Assembly (NCBI RefSeq): GCF_030406905.1
Contig: NZ_CP129137.1
Coordinates: 4,546,001 to 4,610,000, forward strand
Length of the DNA: 64,000 nt
Direction of reading: 5' to 3'
Source of the DNA: Streptomyces sp. HUAS CB01
Lineage (GTDB): Bacteria; Actinomycetota; Actinomycetes; Streptomycetales; Streptomycetaceae
The notes below the pieces were generated by a model. That model was not told the DNA's origin. It saw only the letters and a program-made list of their open reading frames with translations, and did not search any database. Made by a program: the position numbers and the translations under genes. This document shows, one piece after another, positions 17,140-29,875 of this stretch (position 1 is the first letter of the stretch; each line of letters starts with the position of its first letter).

Positions 17140-18458
17140 CCACCCCATCTGCATCCGCACGCGAGACCACCGAAGGCACCGTCTACACGGTCACCGGCGG
17201 TGACTGGGACGAGGTCGCCCAGACCGCGGCCAAGGCGGACGACGAGCGGATCGTCGTCAACATGGGCCCCCAGCACCCGTCCACCCACGGGGTGCTCCGG
17301 CTGATCCTGGAGATCGACGGCGAGACCGTGACCGAGGCCCGCTGCGGCATCGGCTACCTGCACACCGGCATCGAGAAGAACCTCGAGTACCGCACGTGGA
17401 CGCAGGGCACCACGTTCGTCACGCGCATGGACTACCTCACGCCGTTCTTCAACGAGACGGCGTACTGCCTCGCGGTGGAGAAGCTCCTCGGCATCGAGGA
17501 CCAGATCCCGGACCGCGCGTCGGTCATCCGCGTGCTCCTGATGGAGCTGAACCGGCTCTCCTCCCACCTGGTGTGCATCGCCACCGGCGGCATGGAGCTG
17601 GGCGCGACCACGATCATGATCTACGGATTCCGTGATCGTGAACTCATTCTCGACATCTACGAACTGATCACCGGCCTGCGGATGAACCACGCGTACATCC
17701 GCCCCGGGGGCCTTGCCCAGGACCTGCCCCCGGGCGCGGTGGACCAGATCCGCGAGTTCGTGAAGACGATGAAGAAGAACCTTCCCGAGTACGACAAGCT
17801 CGCCACCGGGAACCCCATCTTCAAGGCCCGGATGCAGGACATCGGCTACCTCGACCTCTCCGGCTGCATGGCCCTCGGCGCGACCGGCCCGATCCTGCGC
17901 TCCACCGGCCTCCCGCACGACCTGCGCAAGACCGACCCGTACTGCGGCTACGAGAACTACGAGTTCGACGTCCCGACCGCGGACACCTGCGACGCCTACG
18001 GCCGCTTCCTCATCCGGCTGGAGGAGATGCGGCAGTCGCTGCGCATCGTCGAGCAGTGCCTGGACCGGCTCGCCCCCGGCCCGGTGATGGTCGAGGACAA
18101 GAAGATCGCCTGGCCCGCGCAGCTCGCGCTGGGCCCGGACGGTCTCGGCAACTCCCTCGACCACATCAAGAAGATCATGGGCACCTCCATGGAGGCCCTG
18201 ATCCACCACTTCAAGCTGGTGACGGAGGGCTTCCGCGTCCCCGCAGGACAGGCGTACGCGGCCGTCGAGTCCCCCAAGGGCGAGCTCGGCGTCCACGTCG
18301 TCTCCGACGGCGGCACCCGCCCCTTCCGGGTCCACTTCCGCGACCCGTCCTTCACCAATCTGCAGGCCATGGCGGCGATGTGCGAGGGCGGCCAGGTCGC
18401 CGACGTCATCGTCGCCGTCGCGTCCATCGACCCCGTGATGGGAGGCGTCGACCGGTGA
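17136..18458 (+). CDS. nuoD: NADH-quinone oxidoreductase subunit D
   Basis: A 440-residue 49-kDa subunit forming the quinone pocket with NuoB. It has [15 protein letters not shown] (42-56) with the quinone-site His, [13 protein letters not shown], a [10 protein letters not shown] loop and the C-terminal [31 protein letters not shown] ending, as in all NuoD proteins. It lacks the hydrogenase Ni ligands, as expected. The GTG at 17136 overlaps the nuoC stop. A short A/T-ending codon run occurs near 17622-17660. This is the only nuoD in the window. Confidence 0.97.
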   Translation: MTTPSASARETTEGTVYTVTGGDWDEVAQTAAKADDERIVVNMGPQHPSTHGVLRLILEIDGETVTEARCGIGYLHTGIEKNLEYRTWTQGTTFVTRMDYLTPFFNETAYCLAVEKLLGIEDQIPDRASVIRVLLMELNRLSSHLVCIATGGMELGATTIMIYGFRDRELILDIYELITGLRMNHAYIRPGGLAQDLPPGAVDQIREFVKTMKKNLPEYDKLATGNPIFKARMQDIGYLDLSGCMALGATGPILRSTGLPHDLRKTDPYCGYENYEFDVPTADTCDAYGRFLIRLEEMRQSLRIVEQCLDRLAPGPVMVEDKKIAWPAQLALGPDGLGNSLDHIKKIMGTSMEALIHHFKLVTEGFRVPAGQAYAAVESPKGELGVHVVSDGGTRPFRVHFRDPSFTNLQAMAAMCEGGQVADVIVAVASIDPVMGGVDR

Positions 18459-19281
18459 CAGACGTATCGCTCGGGATGCCCCAGCTCCCCGCCCCCGACT
18501 ATCCGGCGGAGGTGCGCACGCGGCTGGAGACGGACGCCCGGCAGATCATCGGCCGCTACCCGGACAGCCGGTCCGCGCTGCTGCCGCTGCTGCACCTCGT
18601 GCAGTCGGAGGAGGGGCACGTCACCCGCACGGGCATGCGGTTCTGCGCCGAGGTGCTGGACCTGACGACGGCGGAGGTCACCGCGGTCGCGACCTTCTAC
18701 TCGATGTACCGCCGCAAGCCGTCCGGCGACTACCAGGTCGGCGTCTGCACCAACACCCTCTGCGCGGTGATGGGCGGCGACGCGATCTTCGACGGTCTCA
18801 AGGAGCACCTGGGCGTCGGCAACGGCGAGACCACCGAGGACGGCAAGGTCACCCTCGAGCACATCGAGTGCAACGCGGCCTGCGACTTCGCCCCGGTCGT
18901 GATGGTCAACTGGGAGTTCTTCGACAACCAGACCCCCGAGTCGGCCCGCCGGCTCGTCGACGACCTGAGGGCCGGACGGCCCGTCGAGCCCACCCGCGGT
19001 GCCCCGCTCTGCACGTTCAAGGAGACCGCCCGCATCCTGGCCGGCTTCCCCGACGAGCGCCCCGGCGCCGTCGAGGCCACCGGCGGGGCCGGCCCCGCCT
19101 CCCTCGTCGGACTCCGGCTGGCCAGGGGCGAGGCCCCCCAGCCGCGGGTCGTCCACCCGCGGGGCGCCGCCCCGCAGGACGAACCGCCGAGTGAGCACCT
19201 CAGCTCGCACGACGCACCGCAGGACACGTCGGCGTCCGACCCGGCCCACCCGGCCGGCCCGGTTTCCGAGGAGGGGGAGTG

Positions 19282-19282
<1 letters not shown>
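18455..19282 (+). CDS. nuoE: NADH-quinone oxidoreductase subunit E
   Basis: A 275-residue 24-kDa-type subunit of the NADH module carrying [2Fe-2S] cluster N1a. The ligands are seen as CTNTLC (C-x4-C) and CNAAC (C-x3-C). The core ends near residue 200. About 75 extra residues, rich in Pro, Ala, His and Asp, extend the C-terminus beyond the usual 160-180-residue protein and look disordered. The start is GTG at 18455, overlapping the nuoD stop. The last bases form the ribosome site of nuoF. Confidence 0.96.
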
Positions 19283-20642
<1,360 letters not shown>

Positions 20643-20646
<4 letters not shown>

Positions 20647-23171
20647 CCGTCACCACGTCCGCCGCGTCCGCCGGCGGCGGGAGCGCCCCGGTCCCGCCGG
20701 AGGACCTGGTCACGCTGACCATCGACGGTGTCGAGATCTCCGTGCCGAAGGGCACCCTGGTCATCCGGGCCGCCGAACAGCTCGGCATCGAGATCCCCCG
20801 GTTCTGCGACCACCCGCTCCTCGACCCGGCCGGCGCCTGCCGGCAGTGCATCGTCGAGGTCGAGGGCCAGCGCAAGCCGATGGCCTCCTGCACCATCACC
20901 TGCACCGACGGCATGGTCGTCAGGTCCCAGCTCACCTCGCCCGTCGCCGAGAAGGCGCAGAAGGGCGTGATGGAGCTGCTGCTCATCAACCACCCGCTCG
21001 ACTGCCCCGTCTGCGACAAGGGCGGCGAGTGCCCGCTGCAGAACCAGGCCGTCTCGCACGGCCAGGCCGAGTCCCGCTTCGAGGGCAGGAAGCGGACGTA
21101 CGAGAAGCCGGTCAACATCTCCACCCAGGTGCTGCTCGACCGCGAGCGGTGCGTGCTGTGCGCACGCTGCACCCGCTTCTCCAACCAGATCGCCGGCGAC
21201 CCGATGATCGAGCTCCTGGAACGCGGAGCGCTCCAGCAGGTCGGTACGGGCGAGGGCGACCCGTTCGCGTCCTACTTCTCCGGGAACACCATCCAGATCT
21301 GCCCGGTCGGCGCGCTGACCTCGGCGGCCTACCGCTTCCGCTCCCGGCCCTTCGACCTCGTCTCCTCGCCCTCCGTCTGCGAGCACTGCGCGGGCGGCTG
21401 CGCGACCCGCACCGACCACCGGCGCGGGAAGGTCATGCGGCGGCTCGCCGCCGAGGACCCCGAGGTCAACGAGGAGTGGATCTGCGACAAGGGGCGGTTC
21501 GCCTTCCGCTACGCCCAGCAGCGCGACCGGCTCACCACTCCGCTGGTCCGCAGCAAGGAGACCGGTGAGCTGGAGCCCGCGAGCTGGCCGGAGGCCCTGG
21601 AGGCGGCGGCCACCGGACTCGCGGCGGCACGCGGCCGGGCCGCGGTGCTCACCGGCGGGCGGCTGACCGTCGAGGACGCCTACGCCTACGCCAAGTTCGC
21701 CCGGATCGCCCTCGACACCAACGACATCGACTTCCGCGCGCGGGTCCACTCCTCGGAGGAGGCCGACTTCCTGGCCGCCCGCGTCGCCGGCCACGGCCGG
21801 GACCTGGACGGCGAGGGCGTCACGTACACCGCCCTGGAGAAGGCCCCGGCGGTCCTGCTCGCGGGCTTCGAGTCGGAGGAGGAGGCCCCCGGCGTCTTCC
21901 TCCGGCTGCGCAAGGCCGCGCGCAAGCACGGCCAGCAGACGTTCGCCCTCGCGACGCACGCCACCCGCGGGCTGGCGAAGGCCGGGGGCGTGCTGCTGCC
22001 CGCGGCGCCCGGCACCGAGGCCGAGTGGCTGGACGCGCTCGCGTCCGGCACCGGGCTCGAGGGGGACGGCGCCACGGCCGCCGAGGCGCTGCGGGCCGCA
22101 GGGGCCGTGATCGTCGTCGGTGAGCGGCTGGCCGGAGTGCCGGGCGCTCTGAGCGCGGTCACGCGCGCCGCGGCGGCGACCGGCGCCGCACTGGTCTGGA
22201 TCCCGCGCCGCGCGGGTGAGCGCGGTGCGATCGAGGCGGGTGCCCTGCCGTCGCTGCTGCCCGGCGGCCGCCCCGCCACCGACCCGCAGGCCCGTGCGGA
22301 GACCGCGGAGGCCTGGGGAGTACGCGAACTGCCGCACCGCTACGGCCGGGACACCGGACAGATCGTGGAGGCCGCCGCCAACGGCGAACTGGCCGCCCTG
22401 GTCGTCGCCGGCGTCGAGGTCGCCGACCTGCCGCACCCCGCACGCGCCCGGGAGGCGCTCGACTCGGTCGGCTTCCTGGTCTCGCTGGAGCTGCGGCCCT
22501 CCGAGGTCACCTCGCGGGCCGACGTGGTCTTCCCGGTCGCGGCCGTGGCCGAGAAGCCCGGCACCTTCCTCAACTGGGAGGGCAGGGCACGCCTCTTCGA
22601 GGCCGCGCTCAAGCCGGACCAGATGACCCGCCCGCTGCCGCCGGCGGACGCGCGGGTACTGCACATGCTCGCCGACGCGCTCGACGTGCACCTCGCCCTG
22701 CCCGACCTCCGGTCCGTGCGCCGCGAGATGGACCGGCTGGGCGGCTGGACCGGCGCCCGGGCGGCCGAGCCCGCCGAGTCCGCCCGGCCGGTGCCCCGCC
22801 CCGGTGAGGGCGAGGCGGTCCTGGCCGGCCACCGGCTCCTGCTCGACCAGGGGCTCCTCCAGGAGGGCGACGAGGCGCTGGCCGGCACCCGGCACGCGGC
22901 CGTCGCCCGGCTCTCCGCCGCCACGGCGGCCGAGACCGGGGTCAAGGACGGCGATCTCCTCGCCGTCAGCGGCCCCTCCGGTTCCGTACAACTCCCGCTC
23001 CAGGTGACCGAGATGCCCGACCACGTGGTGTGGCTCCCGCTCAACTCGGCCGGCGGCGGCGTGCTGAGCGACACGGGCGTGACGCCCGGCCGGCTCGTCC
23101 GCGTCGGCCCGGCGGCAACGGCCGGCCACGGGAGCGCCGGCCCCGACGACGTACCGGAGGTGCGCGCGTGA
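20643..23171 (+). CDS. nuoG: NADH-quinone oxidoreductase subunit G
   Basis: An 842-residue 75-kDa subunit. The N-terminal [2Fe-2S] domain has [15 protein letters not shown]. The next block has [13 protein letters not shown] and [10 protein letters not shown] for clusters N4 and N5. The extra cluster N7 motif C-x2-C-x3-C-x27-C is exactly present from CEHCAGGC onward (near residues 245-282). The C-terminal half is a molybdopterin-oxidoreductase-like domain, structural in complex I. The ATG at 20643 overlaps the nuoF stop by 4 nt. N7 is known only from some bacteria, such as E. coli and Thermus. Confidence 0.96.
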
Positions 23172-24577
23172 ACCCGGCACTCCTCGACCGGACCCTGCTC
23201 GCGGCGGAGGACCTCTCGCTGTTCGGGCGGGACCCCTGGTGGCTGGTCGTCGTCAAGGCGGTCTTCTGCTTCGCCTTCCTGATGGTGACCGTGCTGTTCT
23301 CCATCGTGTGGGAGCGCAAGGTCGTCGCCTGGATGCAGCTGCGCATCGGCCCCAACCGGCACGGTCCGTGGGGCCTCCTCCAGTCCCTCGCGGACGGCGT
23401 CAAGCTGATGCTCAAGGAGGACGTGATCGTCAAGCGCGCGGACAAGGTGGTCTACGTCCTCGCGCCGATCGTCGCGGCCATCCCGGCCTTCATGGCGATC
23501 GCCGTCATCCCGTTCGGCCCGGCCGGCAACGAGATCTCGATCTTCGGCCAGCGGACCACGATGCAGCTCACCGACCTGCCGATCGCGATGCTGTACATCC
23601 TCGCGGTCGCCTCCGTCGGCATCTACGGCATCGTGCTCGCCGGCTGGTCGTCCGGCTCGACGTACCCGCTGCTCGGCGGACTGCGCTCCTGCGCGCAGAT
23701 GATCTCCTACGAGATCGCCATGGGCGCCGCGTTCGCCTCGGTCTTCCTCTACTCCGGCTCGATGTCGACCTCGACGATCGTCGAGGCGCAGGCGGACCGC
23801 TGGTACGTCCTGCTGCTGCCGGTCTCGTTCCTCATCTACATCGTGACGATGATCGGTGAGACCAACCGGGCCCCGTTCGACATGCCGGAGTCCGAGGGCG
23901 ACCTCGTCGGCGGCTTCAACACCGAGTACTCGTCGATCAAGTTCGCGATGTTCATGCTCGCCGAGTACGTCAACATGGTCACCGTCTCGGCGGTCTCGGT
24001 CACCCTCTTCCTGGGCGGCTGGCGGGCCCCGTGGCCCATCAGCACCTTCTGGGAGGGCGCGAACCACGGCTGGTGGCCGATGCTCTGGTTCGTCCTCAAG
24101 GTGCAGCTGCTCCTCTTCTTCTTCATCTGGCTGCGCGGCACGCTTCCGCGTGTCCGCTACGACCAGCTGATGAAGCTCGGCTGGAAGGTGCTCATCCCGG
24201 TCTCGGTCGTCTGGCTGATGCTCGTCGCGACCGTGCGGGCGCTGCGCAACGACGGCCGCGACTTCTCGCAGATCGTGCTGTACGTCGGCGGCGCCGTCCT
24301 CGCCGTCCTGCTGCTGTCCTTCGTCGCGGACCTCTTCCGCGGCCGGAAGGAGCGGGCCGACGCGGAGGCGGCGGAGGCCGCCCGGGCCGAACAGGGCGGG
24401 GTGCCCGGCGCGTTCGACCCGATGGCCGGAGGCTTCCCGGTGCCACCGCTGCCCGGACAGGTGCTGCCGCAGGCTCCGCGCAGGCGGCCCCGCCGCGACC
24501 GCGAGCTGATTGTCAGTGGTGGCACGAATACTGACAGTGACGGTCCTCGTGACGGAAAGGAGGCTGACGGTGTCTGA
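23168..24577 (+). CDS. nuoH: NADH-quinone oxidoreductase subunit H
   Basis: A 469-residue membrane subunit connecting the arms and forming part of the quinone channel. About eight helices are visible. Conserved loops are [19 protein letters not shown] (near 52-70), a [14 protein letters not shown] loop and [20 protein letters not shown] near 230-250. The C-terminal 80 residues ([19 protein letters not shown] and on) are charged then Pro-rich, longer than the usual 330-residue family. The start is GTG at 23168, overlapping the nuoG stop. The nuoI start lies inside its 3' end. Confidence 0.97.
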   Translation: MNPALLDRTLLAAEDLSLFGRDPWWLVVVKAVFCFAFLMVTVLFSIVWERKVVAWMQLRIGPNRHGPWGLLQSLADGVKLMLKEDVIVKRADKVVYVLAPIVAAIPAFMAIAVIPFGPAGNEISIFGQRTTMQLTDLPIAMLYILAVASVGIYGIVLAGWSSGSTYPLLGGLRSCAQMISYEIAMGAAFASVFLYSGSMSTSTIVEAQADRWYVLLLPVSFLIYIVTMIGETNRAPFDMPESEGDLVGGFNTEYSSIKFAMFMLAEYVNMVTVSAVSVTLFLGGWRAPWPISTFWEGANHGWWPMLWFVLKVQLLLFFFIWLRGTLPRVRYDQLMKLGWKVLIPVSVVWLMLVATVRALRNDGRDFSQIVLYVGGAVLAVLLLSFVADLFRGRKERADAEAAEAARAEQGGVPGAFDPMAGGFPVPPLPGQVLPQAPRRRPRRDRELIVSGGTNTDSDGPRDGKEADGV

Positions 24578-25211
24578 GCGATCCGAGGATTCCGAGAGCG
24601 CGTTCCAGAACCCGGTCGCCGGCTTCGGCGTGACCTTCAAGGCCATGTTCAAGAAGCGGCTGACCGAGCAGTACCCGGAGCAGCAGAAGACGACGGCGCC
24701 GCGCTTCCACGGCCGGCACCAGCTCAACCGGCACCCGGACGGGCTGGAGAAGTGCGTGGGCTGCGAGTTGTGCGCCTGGGCCTGTCCGGCGGACGCCATC
24801 TACGTGGAGGGTGCGGACAACACCGAGGAGGAGCGGTACTCCCCGGGCGAGCGGTACGGCCGCGTCTACCAGATCAACTACGCCCGCTGCATCCTCTGCG
24901 GGCTGTGCATCGAGGCGTGCCCGACCCGGGCGCTCACGATGACCAACGAGTTCGAGCTCGCCGACAGCTCCCGCGAGAACCTGATCTACACCAAGGAGCA
25001 GCTGCTGGCGGGCCTGGAGCCCGGCATGGTCGACACCCCGCACGCGATCCACCCCGGCACGGACGAGCAGGACTACTACCGGGGGCTGGTCACCGGAGCC
25101 GCACCGGGCACCGAGCGCCAGACCGCCGTGTCCAAGGGGGAGAAGCCGCAGGACGCCGCCTCCACCTACGGGCCGGAGGAGCCGGCGGCGAAGAAGGAGG
25201 TCGACGCATGA
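24570..25211 (+). CDS. nuoI: NADH-quinone oxidoreductase subunit I
   Basis: A 213-residue ferredoxin-like subunit with two [4Fe-4S] clusters (N6a, N6b) that pass electrons to NuoB. The ligands are [12 protein letters not shown] and [12 protein letters not shown], both complete CxxCxxCxxxCP motifs. The GTG at 24570 has a strong AAGGAGG eight bases upstream, inside nuoH; the overlap is 8 nt. The C-terminal 40 residues are hydrophilic and Glu/Lys-rich. Confidence 0.97.
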   Translation: MSERSEDSESAFQNPVAGFGVTFKAMFKKRLTEQYPEQQKTTAPRFHGRHQLNRHPDGLEKCVGCELCAWACPADAIYVEGADNTEEERYSPGERYGRVYQINYARCILCGLCIEACPTRALTMTNEFELADSSRENLIYTKEQLLAGLEPGMVDTPHAIHPGTDEQDYYRGLVTGAAPGTERQTAVSKGEKPQDAASTYGPEEPAAKKEVDA

Positions 25212-26056
25212 GCGCGCTGGCCGCCGCGACCTCCACCGGCGAGGCCGTGCAGTTCTGGGTGCTCGGCACCGTCGCCGTCGTCGGGGCGCTGTGCACCATC
25301 CTGATGAGGAAGGCCGTGCACAGCGCGCTGTGCCTCGCCGGGACCATGATCATCCTGGCGGTCTTCTACCTCGCCAACGGCGCGTACTTCCTGGGCGTCG
25401 TCCAGATCGTCGTCTACACCGGCGCGATCATGATGCTCTTCCTCTTCGTCGTCATGCTCGTCGGTGTCACGGCCGCGGACTCCCTCAAGGAGACCCTGAA
25501 GGGCCAGCGCTGGTGGGCCGCCCTCTGCGGCATCGGCTTCGGCGTCCTGCTGATCGCGGGCATCGGCCACGCCTCGCTGGGCCCCGGGTCCTTCATCGGG
25601 CTCGGCGAGGCCAACGCGGCGGGCAACGTCGAGGGCCTGGCGGCACTGATCTTCACCAAGTACGTCTTCGCCTTCGAGATCACCGGTGCCCTGCTCATCA
25701 CGGCGGCGGTCGGCGCGATGGTGCTCACCCACCGGGAGCGCACCGAGCGCGCGAAGACCCAGCGCGAACTGGCCGAGCAGCGGGTGCGGGAGGGCAAGCA
25801 CCTGCCGCCGCTCCCCGCCCCGGGTGTGTACGCCCGGCACAACGCGGTGGACATCGCGGGTCTGCTCCCCGACGGCACCCCGTCGGAGCTGACCGTCAAC
25901 AAGACGCTGCGCGCCCGCGGACAGATCCGCGACGTGTCCCGTGAGGCGCTGAACGACCTCAAGGCGCTGGAGCGGCGCTCCGAGGAGCGCCTCGGCCGGG
26001 ACCGGGACGAGCTCGACCGGGACGGCCGGCGCGACGGACAGGAGGCCAAGCGGTGA
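25208..26056 (+). CDS. nuoJ: NADH-quinone oxidoreductase subunit J
   Basis: A 282-residue membrane subunit with five helices in the first 180 residues, including the conserved third-helix region [17 protein letters not shown] that undergoes a pi-bulge change in complex I turnover. The last 100 residues, beginning [17 protein letters not shown], are highly charged and cytoplasmic, longer than usual. The ATG at 25208 overlaps the nuoI stop by 4 nt. Confidence 0.95.
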   Translation: MSALAAATSTGEAVQFWVLGTVAVVGALCTILMRKAVHSALCLAGTMIILAVFYLANGAYFLGVVQIVVYTGAIMMLFLFVVMLVGVTAADSLKETLKGQRWWAALCGIGFGVLLIAGIGHASLGPGSFIGLGEANAAGNVEGLAALIFTKYVFAFEITGALLITAAVGAMVLTHRERTERAKTQRELAEQRVREGKHLPPLPAPGVYARHNAVDIAGLLPDGTPSELTVNKTLRARGQIRDVSREALNDLKALERRSEERLGRDRDELDRDGRRDGQEAKR

Positions 26057-26352
26057 ATCCCGTCAACTATCTCTATCTCGCCGCCCTGTTGTTCACCATC
26101 GGCGCGGCAGGCGTGCTGATCAGGCGGAACGCGATCGTGGTCTTCATGTGCATCGAGCTGATGCTCAACGCCTGCAACCTCGCGCTCGTCGCCTTCTCCC
26201 GGATGCACGGCAATCTCGACGGCCAGATCATCGCCTTCTTCACGATGGTCGTCGCCGCCGCCGAGGTCGTGGTCGGGCTCGCGATCATCGTGTCGCTGTT
26301 CCGTTCCCGCCACTCGGCCTCGGTCGACGACGCCAGTCTGATGAAGCTGTAA
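26053..26352 (+). CDS. nuoK: NADH-quinone oxidoreductase subunit K
   Basis: A 99-residue, three-helix membrane subunit of the antiporter-like arm. The two conserved buried Glu residues are present, in [14 protein letters not shown] and [13 protein letters not shown]. The start is GTG at 26053, overlapping the nuoJ stop. Its length is standard. Confidence 0.97.
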   Translation: MNPVNYLYLAALLFTIGAAGVLIRRNAIVVFMCIELMLNACNLALVAFSRMHGNLDGQIIAFFTMVVAAAEVVVGLAIIVSLFRSRHSASVDDASLMKL

Positions 26353-26366
26353 GGGGTCGCAGACTC

Positions 26367-28271
26367 GTGGACAACGCAGAGAACCTGATCGCGCTGCTGG
26401 TCGCGGCGCCCCTGCTCGGAGCGGCCCTGCTGCTGCTCGGCGGGCGCCGGCTCGACCGCACGGGCCACTGGATCGGCACCGCGCTCGCCGCCGCCTCCTT
26501 CGTCGTCGCCGTCGTGCTGTTCGCCGACATGCTCGGCCGGCCCGGTGACGACCGGACCCTGTACCAGCACCTGTTCAGCTGGATCCCGGTCGGCGGCTTC
26601 CAGGCGGACGTCGCCTTCCAGCTGGACCAGCTGTCGATGACCTTCGTCCTGCTGATCACCGGCGTCGGCTCGCTCATCCATCTGTACTCCGTGGGGTACA
26701 TGGAGCACGACGAGCGCCGCCGCCGCTTCTTCGGCTATCTCAACCTCTTCCTCGCGGCGATGCTCCTGCTCGTGCTCGCCGACAACTACCTGCTGCTGTA
26801 CGTCGGGTGGGAGGGCGTCGGCCTCGCCTCGTACCTGCTCATCGGCTTCTGGCAGCACAAGCCCAGCGCGGCGACGGCGGCGAAGAAGGCATTCCTGGTC
26901 AACCGGGTCGGCGACATGGGCCTGTCCATCGCCATCATGCTGATGTTCACCACCTTCGGCACCTTCGCCTTCGGTCCGGTGCTGGACTCCACGGGCAGGA
27001 CGTCCGAGGGCACGCTCACCGCCCTGGGGCTGCTCCTGCTGCTCGCCGCCTGCGGCAAGTCCGCGCAGGTGCCGCTGCAGTCCTGGCTCGGGGACGCGAT
27101 GGAGGGTCCGACCCCGGTCTCGGCCCTGATCCACGCGGCCACGATGGTCACCGCCGGCGTCTACCTGATCACCCGCTCCGGAGCGATCTTCAACGCCGCC
27201 CCGGACGCCCAGCTCGCGGTCGTCACGGTCGGCGCGGTCACGCTGCTCTTCGGTGCGATCGTCGGTTGCGCGAAGGACGACATCAAGAAGGCGCTGGCCG
27301 GTTCGACGATGTCCCAGATCGGCTACATGATCCTGGCGGCGGGCCTCGGCCCGATCGGATACGCCTTCGCGATCATGCACCTGGTCACCCACGGCTTCTT
27401 CAAGGCCGGGCTCTTCCTCGGCGCCGGTTCGGTCATGCACGGCATGAACGACGAGGTGGACATGAGGAAGTACGGCGGTCTGCGGAAGTACATGCCGATC
27501 ACCTTCGTGACCTTCGGCCTCGGCTACCTCGCCATCATCGGCTTCCCGGGCCTGTCCGGCTTCTTCTCCAAGGACAAGATCATCGAGGCGGCCTTCGCCA
27601 AGGGCGGCACCGAGGGCTGGATCCTCGGCGGCGCGGCCCTGCTGGGCGCCGCCATCACCGCCTTCTACATGACGCGCGTGATGCTGATGACCTTCTTCGG
27701 CGAGAAGCGCTGGCAGCCCGACGACAAGGGCGAACTGCCGCACCCGCACGAGTCGCCGAGGACGATGACGATCCCGATGATCGTGCTGGCCTTCGGCTCG
27801 GTCTTCGCCGGCGGGCTGTTCTCCTGGCACGAGTCGTTCGTGAAGTGGCTGGAGCCGGTCACCAGCTTCGAGCACGGCCACTCGCCGCTCAGCGCCGCCA
27901 CGGTCACGACCGCGACGGTCGCCGTGATGGTCCTCGGTGTCGCGCTCGCCTATCTCCAGTACGGCCGGCGCCCGGTGCCGGTCACCCCGCCGCGCGGCTC
28001 GCTGCTCACCCGGGCCGCCCGCCGCGACCTCCTCCAGGACGACTTCAACCACGTGGTCCTGGTGCGGGGCGGCGAGCACCTGACCCGCTCGCTCGTGTAC
28101 GTGGACCACAGCCTGGTCGACGGGGTCGTCAACGGCACGGCGGCCTCCTTCGGCGGCCTCTCCGGCCGGCTCCGCAAGCTGCAGAACGGCTACGCCCGCA
28201 CCTACGCGGTCACGATGTTCGGAGGTACGGCGGTGCTGATCGCCGCGACCCTGCTGATGAGGGCGGTGTAA
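26367..28271 (+). CDS. nuoL: NADH-quinone oxidoreductase subunit L
   Basis: A 634-residue distal antiporter-like subunit with a long lateral helix at its end. Conserved proton-channel sequence includes [19 protein letters not shown] with Glu near 144, [20 protein letters not shown] with Lys near 229, and the [15 protein letters not shown] helix. The start is GTG at 26367, 15 bp after nuoK and preceded by AAGGGG. About 14 membrane helices are expected, plus the terminal helix HL. Confidence 0.97.
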   Translation: MDNAENLIALLVAAPLLGAALLLLGGRRLDRTGHWIGTALAAASFVVAVVLFADMLGRPGDDRTLYQHLFSWIPVGGFQADVAFQLDQLSMTFVLLITGVGSLIHLYSVGYMEHDERRRRFFGYLNLFLAAMLLLVLADNYLLLYVGWEGVGLASYLLIGFWQHKPSAATAAKKAFLVNRVGDMGLSIAIMLMFTTFGTFAFGPVLDSTGRTSEGTLTALGLLLLLAACGKSAQVPLQSWLGDAMEGPTPVSALIHAATMVTAGVYLITRSGAIFNAAPDAQLAVVTVGAVTLLFGAIVGCAKDDIKKALAGSTMSQIGYMILAAGLGPIGYAFAIMHLVTHGFFKAGLFLGAGSVMHGMNDEVDMRKYGGLRKYMPITFVTFGLGYLAIIGFPGLSGFFSKDKIIEAAFAKGGTEGWILGGAALLGAAITAFYMTRVMLMTFFGEKRWQPDDKGELPHPHESPRTMTIPMIVLAFGSVFAGGLFSWHESFVKWLEPVTSFEHGHSPLSAATVTTATVAVMVLGVALAYLQYGRRPVPVTPPRGSLLTRAARRDLLQDDFNHVVLVRGGEHLTRSLVYVDHSLVDGVVNGTAASFGGLSGRLRKLQNGYARTYAVTMFGGTAVLIAATLLMRAV

Positions 28272-28276
28272 CCGAC

Positions 28277-29875
28277 ATGTCCTTCCCGCTCCTCACCGCG
28301 ACGGCGGCACTCCCGGCGCTCGGCGCGATCGCCACCGCCGCCGTCCCGGCCGGCCGCCGCACCGCCGCCAAGTGGCTGGCGCTGCTGGTCTCCCTGGGCA
28401 CGCTCGTGCTCGCTGCGGTGATCGCCGTGCGGTTCGAGCCCGGCGGCGACCGCTACCAGCTCACCGAGTCCCACGCCTGGATCAAGGACTTCGGGGTCCG
28501 CTACGAACTGGGCGTGGACGGGATCGGGGTGGCGCTGATCGCGCTGACCGCCGTGCTGATCCCGTTCGTCATCCTGGCCGGCTGGCACGACGCCGACCCT
28601 TCCCCCGCCTCCGGCGGGGAGACCCCCAAGGAGACGAAGAACTACCGCTGGCGGCCGACCCAGGGCTTCTTCGCCCTGATCCTGTCCGTCGAGGCGATGG
28701 TGATCCTCTCCTTCGAGGCCACCGACGTCTTCCTCTTCTACATCCTCTTCGAGGCCATGCTCATCCCGATGTACTTCCTCATCGGCGGCTTCGGGGACCG
28801 TGCCCACGCGGGCACCGACGAGAACGCGGCGGCGCAGCGCTCCTACGCCGCGGTGAAATTCCTCCTCTACAACCTGGTCGGCGGCCTGATCATGCTGGCC
28901 GCGGTGATCGGGCTCTACGTGGTCGCCGGCAACTTCTCGCTGACGGAGATCGCCGAGGCCCGTGCCAACGGCACGTTGGAGATGGCGACCAACACCGAAC
29001 GGCTGCTGTTCCTCGGCTTCTTCTTCGCCTTCGCGGTGAAGGCGCCGCTGTGGCCGCTGCACACCTGGCTGCCGAACGCGATGGGCGAGTCGACGGCCCC
29101 GGTCGCCGTGCTGATCACGGCCGTGGTCGACAAGGTCGGCACGTTCGCGATGCTGCGCTTCTGCCTCGGACTGTTCCCGGAGGCGTCCGAGTGGGCGACT
29201 CCGGTGATCCTGGCCCTGGCCCTGATCAGCATCGTCTACGGGGCGCTGCTCGCCGTCGGCCAGCGCGACATCAAGCGCCTGGTCGCCTACGCGTCGATCT
29301 CCCACTTCGGCTTCATCATCATGGGCATCTTCGCGATGACGACCCAGGGCCAGTCCGGGGCCACGCTCTACATGGTCAACCACGGGATCTCGACCGCCGC
29401 GCTGATGCTGGTGGCCGGCTTCCTGATCTCGCGGCGCGGGTCCCGGCTCATCGCCGACTACGGCGGGGTGCAGAAGGTCGCGCCGATCCTCGCCGGCACC
29501 TTCCTCATCGGCGGCCTGGCGACCCTGTCGCTGCCGGGACTCGCGCCGTTCGTCAGTGAGTTCCTGGTCCTCGTCGGGACGTTCGCGCGCTATCCGGTGG
29601 TCGGCATCATCGCCACCTTCGGCATCGTGCTCGCCGCGCTCTACACCCTGGTCCTGTACCAGCGGACGATGACCGGGCCGGTGAAGGAGGAGGTGCGGAC
29701 CCTGCCTGACCTGCGGCTGCGCGAGCTGGTGGTGGTCACCCCGCTCATCGCACTGCTGATCTTCCTCGGCGTCTATCCGAAGCCGCTGACGGACATCGTG
29801 AACCCGGCCGTCGAGCACACCATGTCCGACGTCCAGAAGAAGGACCCCCAGCCCGAGGTGGAGGCGGCCAAGTGA
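28277..29875 (+). CDS. nuoM: NADH-quinone oxidoreductase subunit M
   Basis: A 532-residue antiporter-like subunit. Conserved segments are LYILFEAMLIPMYFLIG-type sequence (here FYILFEAMLIPMYFLIGGFG) with the channel Glu near 160, and KAPLWPLHTWLPNAMGEST with the channel Lys. GQRDIKRLVAYASISHFGF is also present. The loop near 100-120 (PASGGETPKETKNYRWRPTQ) is hydrophilic. The ATG at 28277 is 6 bp after nuoL. Confidence 0.97.
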   Translation: MSFPLLTATAALPALGAIATAAVPAGRRTAAKWLALLVSLGTLVLAAVIAVRFEPGGDRYQLTESHAWIKDFGVRYELGVDGIGVALIALTAVLIPFVILAGWHDADPSPASGGETPKETKNYRWRPTQGFFALILSVEAMVILSFEATDVFLFYILFEAMLIPMYFLIGGFGDRAHAGTDENAAAQRSYAAVKFLLYNLVGGLIMLAAVIGLYVVAGNFSLTEIAEARANGTLEMATNTERLLFLGFFFAFAVKAPLWPLHTWLPNAMGESTAPVAVLITAVVDKVGTFAMLRFCLGLFPEASEWATPVILALALISIVYGALLAVGQRDIKRLVAYASISHFGFIIMGIFAMTTQGQSGATLYMVNHGISTAALMLVAGFLISRRGSRLIADYGGVQKVAPILAGTFLIGGLATLSLPGLAPFVSEFLVLVGTFARYPVVGIIATFGIVLAALYTLVLYQRTMTGPVKEEVRTLPDLRLRELVVVTPLIALLIFLGVYPKPLTDIVNPAVEHTMSDVQKKDPQPEVEAAK